Shown piece by piece: positions 22,992 to 26,761 of a stretch of 26,761 bases of DNA (position 1 is its first letter; every line of letters begins with the position of its first letter). A program made the position numbers and the translations under genes. The stretch is from positions 1-26,761 of the forward strand of contig CAZAIO010000022.1 in the NCBI GenBank assembly GCA_964485235.1, written 5' to 3'. The notes under the pieces were generated by a model. The model saw only the letters and a program-made list of their open reading frames with translations. It was not told the origin of the DNA and made no database searches. The stretch comes from CAZAIO01 sp964485235 (lineage in GTDB: Bacteria > Chloroflexota > Dehalococcoidia > GIF9 > UBA5629).

Positions 22992-23164
22992 TGATCGATA
23001 AAATCAGGTTGCTCGATGCGCTTCACGATATAGAGGACTGCTTCAGAACGCTTGCGGGAGTTATTCTCAACGGCCTGTATACGCCGGCTGTGCCCGTTCG
23101 CCACAAGGTGTCCTCCGTGTACGGGTACTCCCGTGATACCGGCCACCTGTATCAAAGCGACTAA
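22991..23164 (+). CDS. Hypothetical 57-residue protein
   Basis: The ATG shares its A with the stop of the preceding tiny ORF, and AAAGGGG at 22974-22980 gives a plausible ribosome site ten bases away. The product starts MIDKIRLLDALHDIEDCFRT, a probable amphipathic helix, followed by a short hydrophobic patch (LAGVILNGLY) and a polar end. The frame is open further upstream to 22925, but that part overlaps the membrane peptide. No family is recognised. A terminator 30 bp after the stop supports an expressed unit. Confidence 0.5.
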   Translation: MIDKIRLLDALHDIEDCFRTLAGVILNGLYTPAVPVRHKVSSVYGYSRDTGHLYQSD

Positions 23165-23193
23165 CCCTTACAACCGGATAGAATTTTACCGCT

Positions 23194-23228
23194 AAAGGAC
23201 TTATACTGAAGTATAAAGTCCTTTTTTT
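23194..23228 (+). terminator. Intrinsic terminator after the small-ORF cluster
   Basis: AAAGGACTTATAC pairs with GTATAAAGTCCTTT (one bulged A) around a short loop, and the stem runs into seven to eight T at 23222-23228. This is the clearest Rho-independent terminator in the window. It ends the transcript of the small genes at 22775-23164. Confidence 0.85.
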
Positions 23229-23245
23229 ATTTGATCGGAGTCCGG

Positions 23246-23323
23246 ATGAAATTAGTCAGAGTTCTTTTCTGGTTCATTATAATAGCGGTTGGAGCATATA
23301 TCATATTTACGCTGCTTGCATGA
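23246..23323 (+). CDS. Possible tiny membrane peptide, 25 residues
   Basis: CGGAG at 23236-23240 lies five bases before the ATG. The product MKLVRVLFWFIIIAVGAYII plus FTLLA is one hydrophobic helix with basic residues at the N-terminus. It is just after the terminator and converges on the radical SAM gene, leaving 13 bp between the stops. No promoter is evident after the terminator, so expression is doubtful. Confidence 0.35.
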   Translation: MKLVRVLFWFIIIAVGAYIIFTLLA

Positions 23324-23336
23324 TAAGGCGTTATTG

Positions 23337-24530
23337 TTACCGTAAAACACGAAGCGTAAGCGGCTTGAAAGTAACAAGGTCTGAACGGCCGCACGGCGGA
23401 GCAGAACGGCTCCTGCATGATGTATAACAGGCAGCGGTACAGTGTTCGATCGGATAGAATGTGCCCCCCAGCCCTTTTCTGGTGAAGGGAAGCGGCAGCC
23501 CCTCGCAGTTCGGAATCCCCTTTGAATCGCTTTCCTGGGATGAAAGCTCCTGGCAGGTCGCATAGGTCATGCCGTTTTTCTCGACAAGCTCTTTCACCCT
23601 GCTGTGGAAATCCATCCGCAGGTCTTTACGGAGCATGTAACCCCGCCCCGCCCAGCTCACCTCGTGTTCGTACTCGTTCTCGAACTTCCAGGCAGCCAGC
23701 GGTGAATAGCTTTGAATCACGTTGTGGATGCTCTGCCAGGTACTTCGGGAGCTTCCCCGCCCTGTATTTTTAGACAACCGCCCCGTGCTCGATACGATAT
23801 GCTTCGCGCCGACCGCGGCAAACGTATCGATCATCTCGGCCACCTTGCCGAACCAGCTTTCGCCGAATAAAGCCTGATAAAGATGTATAAATACCGGGTC
23901 GAACCGTATTACCGTCCGGACGCCAAGACTTGAAAGCGTGCGTACAGCCACCAGCCTGGCATAGAAAGACGGCGCATGCGGCGAGATAAGCTGCAACACC
24001 TCGGTAGGACCTTCAACGGTCACCGCAACGACCTTCGGCTCATACGTGGCGAACCCCGGAATATCCAGCAGGAACGACGGATCGCCTTTCGTGGTAATCA
24101 AAATCGAAACGCCGTACCTCATCAGGAGTGCGACCAGCCGTTTCATCTCGGCCTTCACTTCCGGGACGTCCTGGCAGGGATCGGACACGTTGGATATCGA
24201 CACGGGAGGACAAACGGTCAATTTTTGCAGGTCTTTTTCCACCAGCTCCGGCAAATTGTTATAGACCATCATATCCGGCGAATAGTTGGCATATATGGCA
24301 TCCCTGGCATAGCAATAGAGACAGTGATGCGTACACTGGTGCGGCCCCGGCGGCGTGACGTTGATTATCCAGCAGTGAATGCATTTACGCCGCGGCGACG
24401 TATAGGGAAAATCATGAAACGTGGAGCCTTTTTTTGCGACGAGGTTTACTGCCTGTGCCTGCCTTTTACCGGCCTGCGTAACGGGGATGCTAGAACCCCT
24501 GCTGTTTGTATTCTCGAACAAGTTTTGCAT
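23337..24530 (-). CDS. Radical SAM protein, SPL-like (COG1533-type), with extra cysteines
   Basis: This 397-residue protein has the radical SAM cluster motif CX3CX2C at Cys66, Cys70 and Cys73 (HQCTHHCLYCYARDAIYAN), which binds a [4Fe-4S] cluster and S-adenosylmethionine. The sequence right before it, RKCIHCWIINVTPPGP (Cys50, Cys53), and the C-terminal group EHCTAACYTSCRSRSAPPC add cysteines that could hold auxiliary clusters or a zinc. LLMRYGVSILITTKGDPSFL and VVAVTVEGPTEVLQLISPHA resemble the spore-photoproduct-lyase-like family. The substrate is unknown. The start is set at the ATG at 24530, which overlaps the carbonic anhydrase end by 41 bp; no clear SD precedes it, so coupling is likely. 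The frame is open to a GTG at 24599, deeper inside the neighbour. Confidence 0.85.
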   Translation of the reverse strand: MQNLFENTNSRGSSIPVTQAGKRQAQAVNLVAKKGSTFHDFPYTSPRRKCIHCWIINVTPPGPHQCTHHCLYCYARDAIYANYSPDMMVYNNLPELVEKDLQKLTVCPPVSISNVSDPCQDVPEVKAEMKRLVALLMRYGVSILITTKGDPSFLLDIPGFATYEPKVVAVTVEGPTEVLQLISPHAPSFYARLVAVRTLSSLGVRTVIRFDPVFIHLYQALFGESWFGKVAEMIDTFAAVGAKHIVSSTGRLSKNTGRGSSRSTWQSIHNVIQSYSPLAAWKFENEYEHEVSWAGRGYMLRKDLRMDFHSRVKELVEKNGMTYATCQELSSQESDSKGIPNCEGLPLPFTRKGLGGTFYPIEHCTAACYTSCRSRSAPPCGRSDLVTFKPLTLRVLR

Positions 24531-24993
24531 AGTAGTCCACACTGTACTGAATCTGGTCAAGATGCTTCTTCGATATTTCCACCCGCCTTCCCGGTACACC
24601 TATTACCAGCGAGTTATCCGGTATCTTGACATACGGGGCGATCAACGCACCGGCGCCGATCATGCAATTGCTCCCTATCTCCGAATCGTCGAGGAGCGTT
24701 GAATTATTACCTATCATGACATTGCTGCCGATCTTGCAGCAATGGACAACCACAGCATGTGCGATGACAATATTATCCTCCGTTTTCAGCCCGTACTCGG
24801 TATGGACCACGCAGTTATCCTGAATATGCACGCTGTTGCCGATCTTTATCGGAGCGACATCGCCCCGTATCACCGCCCCGGGCCATACGCTGGAATTCTC
24901 CCCTATCTCGACATCGCCGAGTATAAACGCAGTTTCGTGGACAAGCGCGGACGGCGCGATCCTGGGGCTTTTCCCGTTAAACGATTTCAACAT
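24490..24993 (-). CDS. Gamma-class carbonic anhydrase family protein (left-handed beta-helix)
   Basis: This 167-residue protein is built of hexapeptide repeats that form a left-handed beta-helix trimer. The family core is clear: WPGAVIRGDVAPIKIGNSVH (Arg43, Asp45), IQDNCVVH (Gln58, His64) and IAHAVVVHCCKIGS (His79, His84). The three histidines and the Arg/Asp/Gln set match zinc-binding and active-site positions of Cam/CamH enzymes, with the same five-residue spacing between the last two His. It would hydrate CO2 in the cytoplasm or bind a metal in a related role. Unusual is the CC pair directly after His84. The gene lies between DUF763 and the radical SAM gene on the same strand; only a weak SD (AAAGGA, 13 bases) precedes the ATG. 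Confidence 0.88.
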   Translation of the reverse strand: MLKSFNGKSPRIAPSALVHETAFILGDVEIGENSSVWPGAVIRGDVAPIKIGNSVHIQDNCVVHTEYGLKTEDNIVIAHAVVVHCCKIGSNVMIGNNSTLLDDSEIGSNCMIGAGALIAPYVKIPDNSLVIGVPGRRVEISKKHLDQIQYSVDYYAKLVREYKQQGF

Positions 24994-25086
24994 GTCTCTC
25001 TTTGTCCTTTCCGGAGCTTTATCGTTGAGGCGCCCGCAGAACGGGCACCGTTATATCTGCTTTATAAAGCATACGCTGCTCCCGCG

Positions 25087-26175
25087 TCACTTTTCCAGAT
25101 TCCTCAGCCGCTTGAATGCCGCCAGCTTCTCACTATCCCCGACCTTCGCCTTATCGAGCGCATGATGGAGCAGTGCGATGCTCCTGTCATAGGTCTTCCG
25201 GTCGACCGGGTACGGGTACCCGTCCTTACCTCCGTGAGCGAAGCTAAACCGGGCAGGGTCCCGAAAGCTCACCGGCACCTCGTACACCAGCTCGGAGATC
25301 AGGCTCAGTGCACGGAGCGTCTTTGCCCCGACGCCTTCAAGCCCGATCAGCTTTTCAAAGCTCTGCGGCTGCCTTTCATACGTGCTCAGGAATATCTTTG
25401 CCATGCGGTCGGGATGAATGTCCGCAAGCTCGACCTGGTGACGTGCAGGCATATCGAGCGTTTTAAGCTTTTTCAACGTGCCGAGCACGCTGTCGGGTTT
25501 CTCCTCCCTGGCAATCCGGGAAATCGTATCCCTGGCCTGTCCGCTCTCGGCGGCGACCAGGTTCAACGTCGTCCCCGTAGCCTGCGAACAGATACCGGCA
25601 TGAGGTTCGCACGTAAAATCGGACACACTGTCGCCCAGCCAGTGATAGCGCCGGGCATAGCGGTTTTGCTCGTTCATCCCCTGCTGCACCACCGTCCACG
25701 AGCCGTCTCCCGTATAGAAAAACACGTGGTGGTAGAGCTGGTACCCGTCCTGGAGCGCCGAACTGTCCACCTTGGCGGACATACGGCTGGCGTATACCAG
25801 CCGCGACGGGTCAACCGAGAGCAAACGGCCGGAGTTCTCTATCTCCGCAGGCGTCTGTCTCGATGTTCTTCCCTTGCCGCCGGCAACAAAGAAACCGAGC
25901 TCGGACTGGACGTCCTTCAGCCCGTCCTTGAGCGCACCGCATACCACCGTAGTCACTCCGCTGGAATGCCAGTCGTAGCCCAGCACGCAGCCCAGCGCCT
26001 GGAACCAGACAGGATCAGACAGGCGGCGGAGCATTTCCTGAGCGCCGAACTCGTCGACGATCGCGATCGTCATCTCTCGGGCAAGCAATGACATACGCTT
26101 AAAAAGCCACGCAGGCGCTTTCCCGCCGTGCAGAGGTAAATTCGTGATCCCTGTTCGCTGAGGTCCACCGGTCAT
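25087..26175 (-). CDS. DUF763 family protein
   Basis: This 362-residue protein is full-length and unmistakably DUF763, a conserved family of unknown role found mainly in archaea and some deep-branching bacteria. Signatures include RTGITNLPLHGGKAPAWLFK at the N-terminus, LRRLSDPVWFQALGCVLGYD, DWHSSGVTTVVCGALKDGLK, VAGGKGRTSRQTPAEIENSG and, in the last third, a helix-hairpin-helix-like LIGLEGVGAKTLRALSLISE that often binds DNA. The GGKG/TPxEI segment and HHH element suggest nucleic acid processing, but this is inference. The ATG at 26175 has no SD, and a good promoter starts so close that the mRNA would have almost no leader. It probably leads an operon with the carbonic anhydrase and radical SAM genes, with a 93-bp gap to the next start. 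Confidence 0.92.
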   Translation of the reverse strand: MTGGPQRTGITNLPLHGGKAPAWLFKRMSLLAREMTIAIVDEFGAQEMLRRLSDPVWFQALGCVLGYDWHSSGVTTVVCGALKDGLKDVQSELGFFVAGGKGRTSRQTPAEIENSGRLLSVDPSRLVYASRMSAKVDSSALQDGYQLYHHVFFYTGDGSWTVVQQGMNEQNRYARRYHWLGDSVSDFTCEPHAGICSQATGTTLNLVAAESGQARDTISRIAREEKPDSVLGTLKKLKTLDMPARHQVELADIHPDRMAKIFLSTYERQPQSFEKLIGLEGVGAKTLRALSLISELVYEVPVSFRDPARFSFAHGGKDGYPYPVDRKTYDRSIALLHHALDKAKVGDSEKLAAFKRLRNLEK

Positions 26176-26186
26176 TATAGTGAGTT

Positions 26187-26215
26187 ATTATCGTAGAATA
26201 CGGCAGTGCCGTCAA
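26187..26215 (-). promoter_or_regulatory. Promoter of the DUF763 operon, near-leaderless
   Basis: On the minus strand TTGACG (26215-26210), a 17-bp spacer and GATAAT (26192-26187) form a good sigma70-like promoter. Only 11 bases separate the -10 from the ATG at 26175, so transcription would start about four to six bases before it. This explains why no SD is present. Confidence 0.65.
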
Positions 26216-26220
26216 TTCGG

Positions 26221-26244
26221 AAGGAAGGCAGCCGTGCCTTCCTT
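26221..26244. other. 10-bp hairpin upstream of the DUF763 promoter
   Basis: AAGGAAGGCA (26221-26230) and TGCCTTCCTT (26235-26244) are exact inverted arms around GCCG. There is no T-run on either side, so it is not an obvious terminator. It lies five bases beyond the -35 and could be a regulator site or the end of a neighbouring transcript. Confidence 0.45.
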
Positions 26245-26271
26245 GATATTTAAAACCTTAAAACAAAAGGA

Positions 26272-26316
26272 CTCATAAGCCCCCGGTCGGTGGTTCAAAT
26301 CCACCCGCTGTCACCA
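26272..26316 (+). tRNA. tRNA 3' half with CAT anticodon; truncated, candidate integration-site remnant
   Basis: From the anticodon loop onward the sequence is a regular tRNA: loop CTCATAA (anticodon CAT, Met or Ile2), stem strand GCCCC, variable CGGTC, T-arm GGTGG/TTCAAAT/CCACC, acceptor strand CGCTGTC, discriminator A and encoded CCA. The 5' half is missing: the bases before the loop (AAGGA) do not pair with GCCCC, and no GACAGCG acceptor strand or D-arm lies upstream. A tRNA cut exactly at the anticodon loop is the usual scar of a tyrosine-recombinase att site. It is followed by a T-run (26317-26323). The sequence 26324-26478 holds nothing recognised. Confidence 0.75.
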
Positions 26317-26478
26317 TTTTTTTATTCCTCATCTATTTTATATATACGTAAATCTTCGAGACATGACAAACAGGTATTGTCAGGCAGTAGGATGCGGGGA
26401 TGCGGTGGAAAGTAATAAAAATGCTCTCCTGTTGATTGTATTGTAGTTTCAGAAGTGGAATATATGGGATCAGGCTTA

Positions 26479-26649
26479 TTAGGTAATTAATCTTCTTTTC
26501 TTTTCCAGTCCTTTTTCCTTGGCAAATGCTTTTGAACGCTTACTTATCTCGTCAGCTTTTGCTATTAGGAATATCATAAGACCAAGTAAGACAAGAAAAA
26601 TGCCAATACCAATGGGTGAACCCCATCCGAGTACTAAAATCCAGTCCAT
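26479..26649 (-). CDS. Small single-span membrane protein, 56 residues
   Basis: The ATG at 26649 is preceded by AGGAGGGG at 26660-26653, a very strong ribosome site. The product is MDWILVLGWGSPIGIGIFLV, a hydrophobic helix to about residue 30, then a highly basic tail including KRSKAFAKEKGLEKKRRLIT. The tail should face the cytoplasm. The SD overlaps the stop codon of another small membrane gene on the same strand, so the two form an operon. No family is recognised; small accessory subunits of transporters or respiratory complexes look like this, but nothing decides it. Confidence 0.7.
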   Translation of the reverse strand: MDWILVLGWGSPIGIGIFLVLLGLMIFLIAKADEISKRSKAFAKEKGLEKKRRLIT

Positions 26650-26658
26650 TATCCCCTC

Positions 26659-26761
26659 CTATTGAATGCGCTTTTTATACTCTGGTTTTTCTTCGAAATT
26701 ATCTTTCGGCTTTCGACTTTGTTTCCAATAAACCATGCTAATAATAATTAAAGCAATTCCA
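26659..26761 (-). CDS. Partial gene: C-terminal 33 residues of a small membrane protein
   Basis: An open frame enters from the right edge and ends at TAG 26661-26659. The visible part is GIALIIISMVYWKQSRKPKD followed by NFEEKPEYKKRIQ: the end of a membrane helix and a charged cytoplasmic tail. It is nine bases upstream of the start of the 56-residue gene. The size and the N-terminus are outside the window, and no family can be named. Confidence 0.55.
   Translation of the reverse strand, partial: GIALIIISMVYWKQSRKPKDNFEEKPEYKKRIQ

Noticed and set aside
24742..26091. A 449-codon plus-strand ORF opposite the carbonic anhydrase and DUF763 genes
   Set aside because: It is antisense to two clearly recognised proteins and its His/Arg/Pro-rich product matches no domain; long shadow ORFs are common opposite GC-rich genes.

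Overview
The window looks like a draft-assembly piece of an anaerobic bacterial genome. It contains two runs of N: 10 bases at 20023-20032 and 100 bases at 21414-21513. Base composition is moderate, ribosome-binding sites are GGAGG-like, several starts are TTG, and the promoters that can be read are sigma70-like. TRAP transporters with a lipoprotein binding protein, many 2-hydroxyacyl-CoA dehydratase/benzoyl-CoA reductase homologues, a DUF763 protein and GC-rich dispersed hairpin repeats together suggest Chloroflexota (class Dehalococcoidia). This placement is an inference from gene content only; a Firmicute or desulfobacterial source is not excluded.

Positions 1-19766, all on the plus strand, read as one catabolic island. 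It opens with the tail of a TRAP binding protein followed by its dctQ and dctM (1-2201), then a YdhR-like small protein (2292-2594) and a first pair of 2-hydroxyacyl-CoA dehydratase-type subunits (2680-5099). A complete second TRAP system (5586-8482) and an MFS carboxylate-type carrier (8745-10025) follow. Next come two family III CoA-transferases (10251-12655), a second dehydratase/reductase pair (12878-15345), a third pair that is a paralogue of the first (15494-17988), and two tandem, non-identical BcrA/BcrD/HgdC-type ATPase activators (18205-19766). The likely logic is uptake of an organic acid, CoA activation by transfer, then ATP-driven low-potential reduction or radical dehydration of the acyl-CoA. 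The substrate cannot be read from sequence. The most unusual point is that the first subunit of pairs 1 and 3 lacks two of the three cysteines expected to hold its [4Fe-4S] cluster, while its partner keeps all three. The middle pair keeps all six.

Positions 19767-23323 are looser accessory sequence. They hold a possible gene tail beside an assembly gap, a stand-alone Smr-domain protein, a mazEF toxin-antitoxin pair with a readable promoter/operator, a gap-broken alpha/alpha-toroid protein, two copies of a 114-bp hairpin-flanked repeat, and a chain of tiny overlapping ORFs with membrane segments that ends at a good terminator.

Positions 23337-26175 lie on the minus strand: a DUF763 gene with a near-leaderless promoter, a gamma-class carbonic anhydrase, and a radical SAM protein whose start overlaps the carbonic anhydrase end. 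Beyond them lie a tRNA 3' half (26272-26316), which looks like an integration-site remnant, and two small minus-strand genes, the second cut by the window edge.
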